A stretch of 64,000 bases of DNA from Listeria cossartiae subsp. cossartiae (GCF_014224155.1 NZ_JAASUI010000004.1:1-64000), one strand, 5' to 3'; positions 34,969 to 47,084 are shown, counted from the first letter of the stretch. Notes: generated by a model not told the origin, from the sequence alone. Numbers and translations: made by a program.

Positions 34969-35103
34969 TAATCCATCCACTCCTCACTTATAACTATTGT
35001 AGCTTAAAATAACTTTTTTTACACGCACTAGGACTGGATGAATTGTTCACTTTTCATTTTATGTTATGATAGGATATATTGTTTTAAAAGGGATGTGATT
35101 TTT

Positions 35104-35943
35104 TTGGATATTACGCAAACAGTCGAAATTCTTTTAATCTCTGTTTTTGCAGGGGTTGTAGGCTCTTTGCTCGGTCTTGGTGGTGGAATTATCGTGACAC
35201 CTGCCTTGACACTTATTTTCGGGATTGATATTCAGTATGCGATTGGAGCGAGTATTATTTCCGTTATCGCAACAAGTAGCGGCTCCGCAATTGCTTATAT
35301 CAAAGACGGCATTACGAACCTACGCGTTGGTATGTTTCTCGAAATCGCCACAACAATCGGCGCAATCACCGGAGCTTTCGTCAGTGGACTGCTCTCGGCC
35401 ACGGCACTCTACATCATCTTCGGACTTTTACTTCTTTATTCTGCGTTCAACATGATTAAAAAGGTCGGTACAGAATTTCCTACCAATGTGAAACCAGACC
35501 CGCTCGCTACAAAATTAAACTTACATGATTCTTATTACGATAAATCTTTACGGCAAAACGTGGACTATCAAGTTGCAAACGTCCCAGCTGGTTTTGGTGT
35601 GATGTATGGCGCCGGAATCGCAAGTGGCTTACTTGGAATCGGTAGTGGCGCTTTTAAAGTCATGGCGCTCGATGTCTTTATGAAAATGCCGCTTAAAGTA
35701 AGTAGCGCGACGAGTAATTTAATGATGGGCGTAACCGCGGCGGCCAGTGCAACCGTTTATCTTTTCCAAGGTGACATCCAGCCCGCTATTGCAGCGCCTG
35801 TTGCGATTGGCGTACTTGTCGGCGCAACACTTGGAACACGCATTATGCAACGTTTAAAAAGCAAAGTTATTCGGATTATTTTTATTCCCGTCATTTTATA
35901 TGTTGCCTTCCAAATGATTTTAGAAGGATTGGGGTGGATTTAA
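35104..35943 (+). CDS. TauE/SafE-family sulfite/anion exporter-like permease (YunE)
   Basis: 279 residues from a TTG at 35104 (AAAGGGATGTGA upstream; the longer frame has no site). About eight membrane helices in two repeats, each starting with a Gly-rich loop: GSLLGLGGGIIVTPAL and ASGLLGIGSGAFKVMAL. The family moves sulfonates or sulfite-like anions across the membrane. Its stop abuts the ATG of the small DUF1634 gene, so the two form an operon. Confidence 0.9.
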   Translation: MDITQTVEILLISVFAGVVGSLLGLGGGIIVTPALTLIFGIDIQYAIGASIISVIATSSGSAIAYIKDGITNLRVGMFLEIATTIGAITGAFVSGLLSATALYIIFGLLLLYSAFNMIKKVGTEFPTNVKPDPLATKLNLHDSYYDKSLRQNVDYQVANVPAGFGVMYGAGIASGLLGIGSGAFKVMALDVFMKMPLKVSSATSNLMMGVTAAASATVYLFQGDIQPAIAAPVAIGVLVGATLGTRIMQRLKSKVIRIIFIPVILYVAFQMILEGLGWI

Positions 35944-36309
35944 ATGGCAGAGAAAAAAGAAGAAATGTATCGCGTCGAGCTAATTGTCAGCGCGTTGTTA
36001 CGAATCGGTGTTGTCCTTAGTGCGATTATTATTGTTTTCGGCCTTGTTATGCTATTTATCACCGGCGAAAGTGGCTATCCTGGGGAAACTTATCCGACTT
36101 CGCTTACGGCGATTTTCAGCGGGCTAGGGACGCTTAAACCATACGCAATTATGATGTTTGGCCTCTTTTGCTTAATTTTGACGCCCGTCCTTCGTGTCGT
36201 TGTATCGTTATTTACTTTTTTGAAAGAAAAAGATTATTTGTATGTTGGGATAACAGGGATTGTATTGATTATTTTAGTTATTAGTTTTTTAATTGGGATA
36301 AAAGCATAA
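35944..36309 (+). CDS. DUF1634 membrane protein (permease partner)
   Basis: 121 residues with three membrane helices (about 15-38, 60-82, 96-118). Starts one base after the permease stop. DUF1634 proteins commonly accompany TauE-type permeases and are thought to be small partner subunits; this is a context argument only. Ends in a strong terminator shared with the convergent DUF72 gene. Confidence 0.88.
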   Translation: MAEKKEEMYRVELIVSALLRIGVVLSAIIIVFGLVMLFITGESGYPGETYPTSLTAIFSGLGTLKPYAIMMFGLFCLILTPVLRVVVSLFTFLKEKDYLYVGITGIVLIILVISFLIGIKA

Positions 36310-36344
36310 AAAAGATGGCGCCAGCGATGCGCCATCTTTTTTTA
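36308..36344. terminator. Bidirectional terminator
   Basis: AAAAGATGGCGC / GCGCCATCTTTT 12-bp stem with T runs on both strands. It overlaps the stop of the DUF72 gene. Confidence 0.85.
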
Positions 36345-37184
36345 TTCCGAAAATAAATCCATTTGCATCGGAGCCAAGCCTTGAAACTCAACCTGTAGCG
36401 CCTTTTGTAAATGTTTCGCATTATCAGCCGCATCCCCGCCGCTGTTATTATTAAAAATCACGACAACTTCTTTGGACAACTTTTGCAAATGTTCCACGTA
36501 TTTAGCCCATTCGTTAATTTCCTCTTCATTGTAACGGTAAAGCGTGCGAACCTCGCGCCACTCAGGACTGTTAGCTTTCATCCAGCCATACTGATTCCGA
36601 CCGTGAAGCCTTACTAATGTCATATCACTATTCGTCTCACGAAGCACAATCGGCACGCTGCCCGCCCCGACTTGCGGCTCATCGACAACTGTATGAATAA
36701 AGCCTAATTCGCGCAACAAATCCAGCGTCTTTTCGGTATTTTGCTCGTTATACCAAGAATTATGACGAAACTCAACCGCAAGTGGCAAATCGCCCATTTT
36801 CGACGCAATATATTTTAAATAAGTCACATTTTCTTTCGTACAATTAAAATACGGCGGAAATTGAAATAAAATCGCCTGTAGTTTCCCCGTTTCACTTATC
36901 GGCGCAAGCATATCCATGTAAGCTGTGTACATCGCATTTTCACTATCAAAATACTGCGACCATTCCTTGTGTTTCGTCATCGCCGAAAAAGCCTTAATCA
37001 CAAAACGAAAATCATCTGGAGTTTGCACCGCCCAGTTCGTCGTTGTCCGCGGAGAAGGAATCGCATAAAAACTCGTATCAACCTCCACCACAGGAAAATG
37101 TGCCGCATAATCAGCCAAAGTTAATTTTTTCGTTTGCAACAAAGAATCATGATCACTCCACCCAGTTAACCCGATTGTTACCAT
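36342..37184 (-). CDS. DUF72 TIM-barrel protein (YunF/YecE-like)
   Basis: 280 residues from the ATG at 37184 (GAGGGTGG upstream; an adjacent TTG is less likely). DUF72 hallmarks: GLTGWSDHDSL, FPVVEVDTSFYAIP near the N terminus, LPLAVEFRHNSWYN, RLHGRNQYGW and VVVIFNNNSGGDAADNAKHLQ at the C terminus. The fold is a TIM barrel with unknown chemistry. Conserved beside yunD/yunE in Bacillus too. Confidence 0.92.
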   Translation of the reverse strand: MVTIGLTGWSDHDSLLQTKKLTLADYAAHFPVVEVDTSFYAIPSPRTTTNWAVQTPDDFRFVIKAFSAMTKHKEWSQYFDSENAMYTAYMDMLAPISETGKLQAILFQFPPYFNCTKENVTYLKYIASKMGDLPLAVEFRHNSWYNEQNTEKTLDLLRELGFIHTVVDEPQVGAGSVPIVLRETNSDMTLVRLHGRNQYGWMKANSPEWREVRTLYRYNEEEINEWAKYVEHLQKLSKEVVVIFNNNSGGDAADNAKHLQKALQVEFQGLAPMQMDLFSE

Positions 37185-37281
37185 CAACCGCCACCCTCTC
37201 TATCGTTTTTGATTTATGTTTATTATAACGCAAAAAGGAGGGAGAAGCCTTTAATTTGGTCCTCGTTTTTACTTCAGAGTA

Positions 37282-37316
37282 ACAAAAAAACTTCAACCGT
37301 CTAACAGTTGAAGTTT
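37282..37316 (-). terminator. Terminator of the DUF5713-like gene
   Basis: AAACTTCAAC / GTTGAAGTTT stem followed on the minus strand by TTTTTTTGTT. Confidence 0.85.
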
Positions 37317-37326
37317 CAATCATATA

Positions 37327-37641
37327 TTACCACTCGCGCTCTTTAAGTAGTTCTTCAATATCGATATCTATCTTATAATGAGCTAAAATCGGGATGATTG
37401 TTTCAGCAATGGAATCCCTTGCGCCTGTTTCTAATTCACTCTCATTTTCATAAAACTCATCTTGCAACGCATTAATTGCTAATGTCATTTCGTCAAATTT
37501 AGCTTGAATCGCTTCTGTATCATGATTCCCTTGTTCTAAAAATTGAACCGTATCTAAAATAAGTTGCTTAATTTTATCCACTAGAAACGGTGGAAAGAAT
37601 GGATCTTGATACATGCCCTCTAAATATTTAATTTCTGTCAT
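37327..37641 (-). CDS. Small DUF5713-like protein
   Basis: 104 residues from the ATG at 37641 (AAAGGACTG upstream); the 14 codons before it are unsupported. All-helical, very acidic and cytoplasmic. YLEGMYQDPFFPPFLVDKIKQLI at the N terminus is recognisable as the DUF5713 group, whose function is unknown. Monocistronic between two terminators. Confidence 0.7.
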   Translation of the reverse strand: MTEIKYLEGMYQDPFFPPFLVDKIKQLILDTVQFLEQGNHDTEAIQAKFDEMTLAINALQDEFYENESELETGARDSIAETIIPILAHYKIDIDIEELLKEREW

Positions 37642-37733
37642 AATTATCAGTCCTTTGCTAAGTTGTTGGAACCAATATATCACTTTGTTTATAAAAATAC
37701 AAGCCAGATTTGTTCCCTGCTATTTTGGGATTT

Positions 37734-37766
37734 CATCAAAAAAGACGAACTAAAAAGTTCGTCTTT
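37734..37766 (-). terminator. Terminator of the suf operon
   Basis: AAAGACGAACT / AGTTCGTCTTT 11-bp stem with TTTTTT on the minus strand after sufB. Confidence 0.88.
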
Positions 37767-37774
37767 CGCTTTAT

Positions 37775-39169
37775 TTAACCAATCGAGCCTTCCATTTCAA
37801 ACTTAATCAAACGGTTCATCTCAACGGCATATTCCATTGGTAATTCTTTCGTAAATGGTTCAATGAAGCCCATAACGATCATTTCGGTCGCTTCTTCTTC
37901 ACTTAAACCACGGCTCATTAGATAGAAAAGTTGTTCCTCGGATACTTTGGAAACTTTCGCTTCATGTTCTAATGAAATGTTGCTGTTTAGGATTTCGTTG
38001 TACGGGATTGTGTCCGATGTGGACAAGTTATCCATAATCAGCGTATCACATTCAATATTCGAACGTGCGCCGTCTGCATTACGACCAAAATGAACAATTC
38101 CGCGGTACGTTACGTTTCCGCCTTGTTTCGAAATCGACTTCGATACAATCGTAGAGGACGTATTCGGCGCATAGTGCATCATTTTCGCTCCAGCATCTTG
38201 ACGTTGGCCTTTACCAGCAATCGCGATAGAAAGCGTTGTTCCACGTGCTCCTTCGCCTCGTAAATGTACTGCTGGGTATTTCATCGTTAATTTCGAACCA
38301 ATGTTACCGTCAATCCATTCCATAGTCGCATTTTCTTCACAGAAAGTACGTTTCGTTACTAGGTTATACACGTTATTCGCCCAGTTTTGGATGGTTGTGT
38401 AACGGCAGTAAGCGCCTGGTTTTACAATGATTTCTACGACAGCTGAGTGAAGGGAATTCGTTGTATAAACGGGAGCCGTACAGCCTTCCACGTAGTTTAC
38501 GCTGGCATTTTCGTCAACGATAATTAGCGTCCGTTCAAATTGACCCATGTTTTCCGAGTTAATGCGGAAATAGGCTTGAAGCGGCGTATCAACTTTGACG
38601 CCTGGTGGTACGTAGATGAATGAGCCACCGGACCAAACAGCCGAGTTTAGCGCTGCGAATTTGTTGTCGCTTGGTGGAATTACTTTTGCGAAGTATTCTT
38701 TGAAAATATCTTCGTTTTCTTTTAACGCGGAATCTGTATCTTTGAAGACAATCCCTAAATCTTCTAGGTCTTGCTTCATATTGTGATAAACTACTTCGGA
38801 TTCGTACTGCGCAGATGCCCCAGCTAAATATTTTTGTTCAGCTTCAGGGATACCCAGTTTGTCAAAAGTACGTTTAATTTCTTCCGGAACTTCATCCCAA
38901 GAACGTACGGTTTGTTCGGACGGTTTCACGTAGTAAGTGATGTCTTCAAACTTCAGTTCTGACAGGTCGCCACCCCAAGTCGGCATTGGCATTTTATAAA
39001 ATTGTTCTAAAGACTTCAAACGGAATTCTAGCATCCATTCTGGTTCTTCTTTAATATTCGAAATTTCTCTTACTACTTTTTCTGTTAATCCGCGTTCTGT
39101 ACGGAACACAGAGGTATCTTTGTCATGGAATCCATATTGGTATTCGCCAATTTCTGGAATTTCAGTCAT
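37775..39169 (-). CDS. sufB: Fe-S cluster assembly scaffold SufB
   Basis: 464 residues, the usual length. SufB is part of the SufBCD scaffold on which Fe-S clusters are built. Conserved C-terminal beta-helix strings include [19 protein letters not shown] with the likely sulfur-accepting Cys, [33 protein letters not shown] and [15 protein letters not shown]. Last gene of the sufCDSUB operon, 22 nt after sufU. Confidence 0.97.
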   Translation of the reverse strand: MTEIPEIGEYQYGFHDKDTSVFRTERGLTEKVVREISNIKEEPEWMLEFRLKSLEQFYKMPMPTWGGDLSELKFEDITYYVKPSEQTVRSWDEVPEEIKRTFDKLGIPEAEQKYLAGASAQYESEVVYHNMKQDLEDLGIVFKDTDSALKENEDIFKEYFAKVIPPSDNKFAALNSAVWSGGSFIYVPPGVKVDTPLQAYFRINSENMGQFERTLIIVDENASVNYVEGCTAPVYTTNSLHSAVVEIIVKPGAYCRYTTIQNWANNVYNLVTKRTFCEENATMEWIDGNIGSKLTMKYPAVHLRGEGARGTTLSIAIAGKGQRQDAGAKMMHYAPNTSSTIVSKSISKQGGNVTYRGIVHFGRNADGARSNIECDTLIMDNLSTSDTIPYNEILNSNISLEHEAKVSKVSEEQLFYLMSRGLSEEEATEMIVMGFIEPFTKELPMEYAVEMNRLIKFEMEGSIG

Positions 39170-39191
39170 GTCGTATCCTCCTTTTCGCTAC

Positions 39192-40858
<1,667 letters not shown>

Positions 40859-42160
40859 TTAACGCACTTTCCCTTCGATTACTTCACGAAGCATCGTTTT
40901 TACGCTTTCGATTGGTAACTGACGAACGACTGGATCTAAGAAGCCATGAATAACTAGTCTTTCTGCTTCTTTTTGAGAAATCCCGCGACTCATCAAATAG
41001 AATAATTGTAACGGATCCACGCGTCCAACAGAAGCCGCATGTCCTGCTACTACGTCATTTTCATCGATTAATAAAATTGGGTTCGCATCACCGCGCGCTT
41101 CAGGACTAAGCATGAGTACACGTGATTCTTGTTGTGCATCAGACTTAGAAGCGCCATGTTTAATGTGGCCAATTCCGTTAAAAATAGTTGTCGCTCTTTC
41201 TTTCATAACCCCATGAGATAAAATCGTACCGTTAGAAGCTTTTCCGTAATGTGTCACGCGCGTTGTCACGTTTTGCGTTTGTTTACCGCGTCCAACAGTC
41301 ACCGTTTTCACATCAGCAGAAGAGCCGTCTCCCATTAGGTTTGTTACGTTCTCATTAATTGTATCACCATCGTTCATTAGACCAAGCGCCCATTCAATTT
41401 GACTATCTGTTCCAATGTGTCCACGACGATTCACGTAAGCAGTCACTTCACTTGCAAGATTATCCACACCACCAAAAGTAATCCGCGCATTTTTCTCAGC
41501 AATTACTTCTTCGACAATGCTCACAATCCCTTTAGGTGCGTTATCTACCGTTACATAGTTTTCAACATAAGTAACCGAGCTATTATCATCCGCCACAAGC
41601 AACACATGGTTAACTAGTGGAGATTCTGCTTTATCTTGTACGAAAACAGCTTGAATCGGCGCTTTCACTTCGACATTTTTAGGAACATAAAGGAAGATCC
41701 CGCCGTTCACTAAAGCCGCATGAAAAGCTGTCAGTTTGTGTTCGTTTACTTGCACTGCATCTTTCATGAAGTATTTTTTCACAAGTTCAGGATGGTTTTT
41801 CACAGCGGAAATAATATCTGTAAAAATAACGCCTTGGTCAACTAGTTCTTGTTGCAACTGAAGTCTCGCAGGTCTTTCATCCATTTGAACGTAAAAATTG
41901 GCTTCTTTATTATCTAAATCAACTAAATTCGCTACTTTTTCCGGTAAAGTTTCATTCGTTACACCCTCTTTAAAAGGTACAAACGTCTCAAACTTCGTGA
42001 AATTCCAGCGAGTAATTTTTGTTTTATCCACAAAAGGCAAGTCCAGTTCCCCGTAGGCTTTAAAAGCATTGCGACGGATATCTAAAAACCAATCCGGTTC
42101 GTTCGCATTACTTGAAAAAGCGTGGATAAAATCATCTTTAATTGTCATATTTTGTGCCAT
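40859..42160 (-). CDS. sufD: Fe-S cluster assembly protein SufD
   Basis: 433 residues, the SufB paralog of the SufBC2D complex. C-terminal beta-helix with KASNGTILSHGVMKERAT, GIGHIKHGASKSDAQQESRVL, and [28 protein letters not shown], whose His is the conserved cluster-assembly residue. Located between sufC and sufS with one base to sufS. Confidence 0.97.
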   Translation of the reverse strand: MAQNMTIKDDFIHAFSSNANEPDWFLDIRRNAFKAYGELDLPFVDKTKITRWNFTKFETFVPFKEGVTNETLPEKVANLVDLDNKEANFYVQMDERPARLQLQQELVDQGVIFTDIISAVKNHPELVKKYFMKDAVQVNEHKLTAFHAALVNGGIFLYVPKNVEVKAPIQAVFVQDKAESPLVNHVLLVADDNSSVTYVENYVTVDNAPKGIVSIVEEVIAEKNARITFGGVDNLASEVTAYVNRRGHIGTDSQIEWALGLMNDGDTINENVTNLMGDGSSADVKTVTVGRGKQTQNVTTRVTHYGKASNGTILSHGVMKERATTIFNGIGHIKHGASKSDAQQESRVLMLSPEARGDANPILLIDENDVVAGHAASVGRVDPLQLFYLMSRGISQKEAERLVIHGFLDPVVRQLPIESVKTMLREVIEGKVR

Positions 42161-42178
42161 GATTTTAACCTCACTTCC

Positions 42179-42964
42179 TTATTGTTGGTCTACTGCTTCT
42201 TCTTCCTCAAGTTCGATTCCAAGCTCTTGTTTAATCCAGTCGTACCCTTCTGCTTCTAAACGTTTCGCAAGCTCAGGTCCGCCTTCTTTCACTACTTTAC
42301 CTTGCATCATTACGTGAACAAAGTCTGGTGTGATGTAGTTCAGTAAACGTTGGTAATGGGTAATGATTAAGCAGCCAAAGCCTTCGCCGCGCATTTCATT
42401 TACACCTTTAGAAACAACTTTAAGCGCATCGATATCAAGACCGGAGTCAATTTCATCTAAAATCGCTAATTTTGGCTCGATCATTAATAATTGCAAGATT
42501 TCATTACGTTTTTTCTCTCCGCCTGAAAACCCTTCATTTAAATAACGTTCTGCCATTTCTTCATCCATATCTAAAATTTCCATTTTTGCATCTAATTTAC
42601 GGATAAATTGCATAACTGGAATTTCGTCGCCTTCTTCACGACGACTGTTGATGGCTGCACGGATGAATTCAGCATTTGTAACCCCACTAATTTCACTTGG
42701 ATATTGCATCGCTAAGAAAAGACCAGCACGAGCGCGTTCGTCTACTTCCATTTCGAGTACATCTTCCCCGTCAAGTGTGATTGTTCCTTGTGTTACTTCA
42801 TATTTTGGATGCCCCATAATAGCTGAGGACAACGTAGATTTACCTGTTCCGTTCGGTCCCATGATAGCATGGATTTCGCCAGTTGAAATTTCCAGGTTAA
42901 CGCCCTTCAAAATTTCTTTTCCTTCTATTTCAACATGTAAATCTTGAATCTTTAAAGTTGCCAT
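42179..42964 (-). CDS. sufC: Fe-S cluster assembly ATPase SufC
   Basis: 261 residues, an ABC-type ATPase that is cytosolic, not a transporter. Walker A GPNGTGKS is at 36-43, signature FSGGEKKRNEILQ near 146 and Walker B LAILDEIDSGLD. Followed closely by sufD. First gene of sufCDSUB, so the operon promoter lies in 42965-43304. Strong GGGAGGAC before the ATG. Confidence 0.97.
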   Translation of the reverse strand: MATLKIQDLHVEIEGKEILKGVNLEISTGEIHAIMGPNGTGKSTLSSAIMGHPKYEVTQGTITLDGEDVLEMEVDERARAGLFLAMQYPSEISGVTNAEFIRAAINSRREEGDEIPVMQFIRKLDAKMEILDMDEEMAERYLNEGFSGGEKKRNEILQLLMIEPKLAILDEIDSGLDIDALKVVSKGVNEMRGEGFGCLIITHYQRLLNYITPDFVHVMMQGKVVKEGGPELAKRLEAEGYDWIKQELGIELEEEEAVDQQ

Positions 42965-43304
42965 AAAAAAAGTCCTCCCTAGTGTAAAATTTGCATAATC
43001 CTAGTTTAGTATAATTCTAATCTGATTACAACTATAAAAACCAGTATTCTTCGCATTCTCCCCTTCATTCTACTATTAATAAGGGTTTTTTTCCAGTTTT
43101 CTCGCATTATCATTATTTCTATTTTATTTGAGAATCGACAACCTAAACGATACAACGCACTATACCAATAAAAGACAGGGCTTTTTCACCATAAAAAAGG
43201 GATTGTATATCTTATTTATATATGGTATTGTTGTAACGTAACAAAATTGCAACATAATAACTTTTTTGTAATAAACGATTAATTATTGAAGGAGAATTTA
43301 AAAT
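42965..43304. promoter_or_regulatory. Divergent promoter region between sufC and the lipoprotein gene
   Basis: 340 nt without a gene. Leftward, a TATACT -10 lies about 50 nt before sufC with a weak -35. Further up, AATAATGATAATG (around 43105-43120 on the minus strand) resembles two of the three hexamers of a Fur site, but symmetry is incomplete. Rightward, TTGTAA-N16-CATAAT (around 43232-43260) is the likely lipoprotein promoter. No riboswitch was seen. Confidence 0.4.
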
Positions 43305-44381
43305 ATGAAGAAAGCAATAATGGCTGCGACCATCTTTGTATTGCTTTTAGCCACTTTATCTGGGTGTAGCTCCCCCAAGTCCGACTTCACTGCTGCCTTA
43401 CAAAAAACAGCTGAAAATCGACAATATACAACAAACGTAACTTTCCAAGTGAACGACCTTTCTGAAGGTTATGTAGAACAACTTGGACCTGAAATTGACT
43501 TAAACCAACTAAAAAAATCAAACATTCAATATAAAATTTCCGTTGATAGCGATTCTGCCTCTTCGTATAGTGCCTACACCGTCCACTGGAAAGGCGAACA
43601 GCCACTTGACTTAACGGTACACGCATTACAAAACAGTGACGATGGCAAAGCTTATATCCCAGTGTCGGATATCTATGACGATTCTGAAAGCATCTCGAAT
43701 TTGCTACCAGAATCAGCAGCGAAAATTTTCAATCAAGTGCTTAAACAAAACAAAGACTTAGAATCAAAATACTTAAATTTATTCGAAACAATCCAAAACT
43801 TTTCTAATCAAACCATTGATACTGAAACCGTAGACCGCCAAGCACAAGAATTGAAGAAAATTGAAGAAGATGCCGGTATTGCGATTTACAGTTATCTAAA
43901 CGACCTAGACGACCAGCATTTCACCTCTAAAGACAACGGTGATGTCGTTCTAAAATTATCTAAAAACGAAATCAGCGACTTAATCAATGCCGTGTTTACA
44001 GAACTTAACGATAACGGAAATATTGTCGCACTTATTTCAGAAATTGATGGCAGTACGCAAAAAGCAGCACAGAAAAAATGGAATGCGGCGCAAAAGAGCG
44101 TCCAAACAGCTTTGAAAGAATTAACAGGCAACGAAGCGCAAACCTTGGATTTCAATTTAACCTTAACACCTGACAGCAAAAAAGGCTTCAGCAAAGCGAC
44201 TATCACTACTAAATTTGAAGATACGAAAACAAAAGACTTAATGAACTTCACAACAACAGTTGATATGCTCGACTACGAAAAAGTCCCTGCAATGCCAGAA
44301 GGTAAAGACATTGTTTCCAAAAAAGAACTAGATAAAGCCATTTCTGATGGACTAAAATTATATTTAAGCAGCGAACAATAA
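43305..44381 (+). CDS. Predicted lipoprotein of unknown function
   Basis: 358 residues. The signal peptide ends in the lipobox LSGC with Cys21 as the lipidation site, so it is anchored outside the membrane. The mature part is alpha-helical and Lys/Asp-rich, without cysteines, and no enzymatic motif is recognised. It runs divergently from sufCDSUB. The long fold with repeated Asp/Asn-rich strands resembles LppX/LprAFG-like or DUF-type binding lipoproteins only in general character. Confidence 0.85.
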   Translation: MKKAIMAATIFVLLLATLSGCSSPKSDFTAALQKTAENRQYTTNVTFQVNDLSEGYVEQLGPEIDLNQLKKSNIQYKISVDSDSASSYSAYTVHWKGEQPLDLTVHALQNSDDGKAYIPVSDIYDDSESISNLLPESAAKIFNQVLKQNKDLESKYLNLFETIQNFSNQTIDTETVDRQAQELKKIEEDAGIAIYSYLNDLDDQHFTSKDNGDVVLKLSKNEISDLINAVFTELNDNGNIVALISEIDGSTQKAAQKKWNAAQKSVQTALKELTGNEAQTLDFNLTLTPDSKKGFSKATITTKFEDTKTKDLMNFTTTVDMLDYEKVPAMPEGKDIVSKKELDKAISDGLKLYLSSEQ

Positions 44382-44419
44382 AAAAATCCTTTTACCACTG
44401 CGGTAAAAGGATTTTTTTC
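44382..44419. terminator. Bidirectional terminator
   Basis: AAATCCTTTTACC / GGTAAAAGGATTT 13-bp perfect stem with T runs on both strands, serving the lipoprotein gene and metQ. Confidence 0.9.
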
Positions 44420-44422
44420 TAT

Positions 44423-45256
44423 TTATTTATCAACCGGAACAACTGCGCCGTCCCATTCTTTCGTAATGTAATCTTGAATTTCTTTAGAATGTAGTACTTT
44501 CACTAGCTCTTTAATGTTTTTATCGTCTTTTTTCTTCTCCGTAGTTACAACGATATTTGCATATGGAGAGTCTTTACTTTCGATTGCAATTGCATCTTTA
44601 GAAGGGTTTAAGCCTTGGTCTACAACAAAATTCGAGTTGATAGCTACAACATCGCCTTCTTCGTTATTGTAAGCAGTCATCAAGTAGGCTGGGTCAAAGT
44701 CATATTTGAATTTCAAGTTTTTCGGATTATCTTTAATATCGTCAAATGTTGCATCTTGTGGTTTCACGCCATCTTTCAATGTTAAAAGTCCGTTGTCCAC
44801 AAAAATACCAATGACACGCGGCCAGTCAGATTTTGAGTTAGAAAGTAATACTTGTGCGCCGTCTTTCAAGTCTTTAATGTTTTTTACTTTTTTAGAATAA
44901 AGGCCCATTGGCTCGATGTGAATTGCACCAACATCCGCAAATTTGTATCCTTTTTCTTTTTCTTCTAGTTCAAGATATGGTTTATGTTGGAAATAGTTAG
45001 CATCTAAATCGCCTTCGTCTAGAGCTTTATTAGGCATAACGTAATCTGTATATTTAACAATTTTCAAGTCAATTCCTTTTTCTTTCAAAATCGGTTTTGC
45101 TTGTTCTAAAATTTGGGCATGGGGTGTATTCGAAGCTCCCACTACCAATTTGTTATCGTCTTCTTTGCTAGATGAAGCTTTATCTGAGGAGCTGCCGCAA
45201 GCTGTAAGTACTAAAACTAAACTTAATGTGAAAATGAAACCAAGAACCTTTTTCAT
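44423..45256 (-). CDS. metQ: Methionine ABC transporter substrate-binding lipoprotein
   Basis: 277 residues. Lipobox LTAC with Cys20. NlpA/MetQ fold with VVGASNTPHAQILEQAKPIL, YTDYVMPNKALDEGDLDANYFQH and the GLYSKKVKN hinge, all typical methionine-binding features. It delivers D- or L-methionine to MetI/MetN. Third gene of metNIQ under the upstream SAM-I riboswitch. A 64-nt spacer separates it from metI. Confidence 0.95.
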   Translation of the reverse strand: MKKVLGFIFTLSLVLVLTACGSSSDKASSSKEDDNKLVVGASNTPHAQILEQAKPILKEKGIDLKIVKYTDYVMPNKALDEGDLDANYFQHKPYLELEEKEKGYKFADVGAIHIEPMGLYSKKVKNIKDLKDGAQVLLSNSKSDWPRVIGIFVDNGLLTLKDGVKPQDATFDDIKDNPKNLKFKYDFDPAYLMTAYNNEEGDVVAINSNFVVDQGLNPSKDAIAIESKDSPYANIVVTTEKKKDDKNIKELVKVLHSKEIQDYITKEWDGAVVPVDK

Positions 45257-45320
45257 GAAACTCTCTCCTTTTTTGCGGGGATTCCGCGTTTTTTTATATA
45301 AATTTCTTCATATACATTGG

Positions 45321-45995
45321 TTAGCGTTTATCGGTTCGTTTTGTCAGGAAGTCGCCGATAAACTGGAAAATAAAGACGATAATTAAGATAATAATTGTCG
45401 CGAGTACGGTTACATCAGGTTGTCCACGTTGGAAGCCTTCGAGATACGCCGCATTTCCGAGGCCACCTGCACCAATGACACCTGCCATCGCTGTGAAACC
45501 AACGAGTGAAATGGCTGTCACTGTGATACCAGAAATAATCGCTGGCAAGGCTTCTGGGATAAGCACTTTCCCAATAATGGTAAACATGTTGGCACCCATC
45601 GATTTTGCTGCTTCAATAACCCCTTTATCTACTTCACGAAAGGCAATTTCTACCATTCGACCATAGAACGGAGCAGCCGAGATAATTAAAGCTGGTAGTG
45701 CTGCTTTCGGCCCGATTACTGTTCCGACAAGCGATTTCGTCATCGGTAAAAGTAGTACGATTAAAATAATAAAAGGGATTGAGCGGAACACATTGACCAA
45801 GATGGCTGTTATCCAGTAAAGAATGCGCGCTCCGACATGCTTTTTGTTGTTTGTTAAAAATAGCAGTAAGCCTAGTACAATCCCTAGTAAGAAGACTGCG
45901 AATAATGAGGTTAGTGTCATGTATAGCGTTTCTTGGGTTGCGACCCACATCATTTGAAAATCAACATTTGGAAATAATTCTTGTAATTTAGTCAT
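45321..45995 (-). CDS. metI: Methionine ABC transporter permease
   Basis: 224 residues with about five membrane helices. The EAA loop [23 protein letters not shown] is the contact with the ATPase. [24 protein letters not shown] is a MetI hallmark. Overlaps metN by 4 nt (start within its last codons). Member of the methionine-uptake operon. Confidence 0.95.
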   Translation of the reverse strand: MTKLQELFPNVDFQMMWVATQETLYMTLTSLFAVFLLGIVLGLLLFLTNNKKHVGARILYWITAILVNVFRSIPFIILIVLLLPMTKSLVGTVIGPKAALPALIISAAPFYGRMVEIAFREVDKGVIEAAKSMGANMFTIIGKVLIPEALPAIISGITVTAISLVGFTAMAGVIGAGGLGNAAYLEGFQRGQPDVTVLATIIILIIVFIFQFIGDFLTKRTDKR

Positions 45996-47014
45996 CGTTC
46001 TAACACTTCCGTTTCTACTTTAAGTTGACGTAGCTGTGTTAGACTCGCATTTATCGCATCTTCTGTACCTAAAATCTGTACGTAAAGCGTTCCGTATGCG
46101 CCGTTTTGTGTTTGCGTTAAGTTGCCGTGAAGGACATTTAGCAATACATCATTTTCTTTTGCTACTTGGGATATGACTGGTTGGGTGGCATTTTCGCTCA
46201 TAAAGAGTAGTTTGACGATTTTGCCTTCGGAGTAATTATCTAGGAGTAAGTGGATGAGTTCTTCGGTTTCGTCTGAGTCGGTAACTTGGCGAACGAAGCG
46301 CTTCGTTACTTTTTCTTGGGGGTGGCGGAAAACATCTAATACGTCGCCGAGTTCGACTACTTTTCCGTTTTCCATTACTGCGACGCGATTACAAATTTTT
46401 CGGATTACGTGCATTTCGTGGGTGATAACGATGATTGTTAAGTTGAGGCGTTTATTGATATCTAGGAGGAGTTCTAACACTTCATCGGTTGTTTGTGGAT
46501 CTAGTGCAGATGTTGCTTCATCGCAAAGCAGCACTTTTGGATTATTTGCGAGCGCTCTTGCGATACCGACCCGCTGTTTTTGACCACCGCTTAGTTCGGC
46601 TGGATAAGCGTTTTCCTTCCCTTCCAAACCAACAAGACGGATAAGTTCATTTACACGAAAACGTCTTTTTTCGCCGCGCACACCTGCAATTTCTAACGGG
46701 AATGCGATATTTTCCGCGACTGTTCGTGACCACAATAAATTAAAATGCTGGAAAATCATCCCGATTTGTTGGCGCGCTTTTCTTAGTTTTCCACCGCGAA
46801 TTTGACTAATCAGTAAATTGTCGACTTCAACAGATCCCTCTGTTGGCAATTCCAGTCCATTAAACATCCGAATCAGTGTACTCTTACCAGCTCCGGAATA
46901 ACCTACTACGCCGAAAATCTCGCCTTGTTCAATTTCTAAATCGACATGGTCGACTGCGAGAACTTTGTTGTTTCTGGACGTGTATTCTTTTACAACGTTC
47001 TGTAACGTAATCAT
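45992..47014 (-). CDS. metN: Methionine ABC transporter ATPase
   Basis: 340 residues from the ATG at 47014 (AAAGGTGAT upstream; the longer frame runs into the riboswitch terminator). Walker A GYSGAGKS, signature [15 protein letters not shown], Walker [15 protein letters not shown]-terminal NIL/ACT-like domain (about 265-340) binds methionine and inhibits transport when the pool is full, as in E. coli MetN. First gene of metNIQ. Confidence 0.95.
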   Translation of the reverse strand: MITLQNVVKEYTSRNNKVLAVDHVDLEIEQGEIFGVVGYSGAGKSTLIRMFNGLELPTEGSVEVDNLLISQIRGGKLRKARQQIGMIFQHFNLLWSRTVAENIAFPLEIAGVRGEKRRFRVNELIRLVGLEGKENAYPAELSGGQKQRVGIARALANNPKVLLCDEATSALDPQTTDEVLELLLDINKRLNLTIIVITHEMHVIRKICNRVAVMENGKVVELGDVLDVFRHPQEKVTKRFVRQVTDSDETEELIHLLLDNYSEGKIVKLLFMSENATQPVISQVAKENDVLLNVLHGNLTQTQNGAYGTLYVQILGTEDAINASLTQLRQLKVETEVLER

Positions 47015-47044
47015 CTCTATCACCTTTTCTACATTCTGATATAC

Positions 47045-47084
47045 AAAAAAGCCTTCCTGCTGATGAGCAGAAAGGCAGCATTTT
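47045..47084 (-). terminator. Riboswitch-controlled terminator before metN
   Basis: On the minus strand GCCTTTCTGCT / AGCAGGAAGGC, then TTTTTT. It is the expression platform of the SAM-I riboswitch. Confidence 0.85.

Noticed and set aside
43100..43125. Fur site upstream of sufC
   Set aside because: Two of three hexamers match but the palindrome is incomplete; not reported as a site.
45257..45320. Terminator between metI and metQ
   Set aside because: Only a 4-5 bp GCGG/CCGC stem is present and the T run lies on the wrong strand, so metNIQ is treated as one operon.
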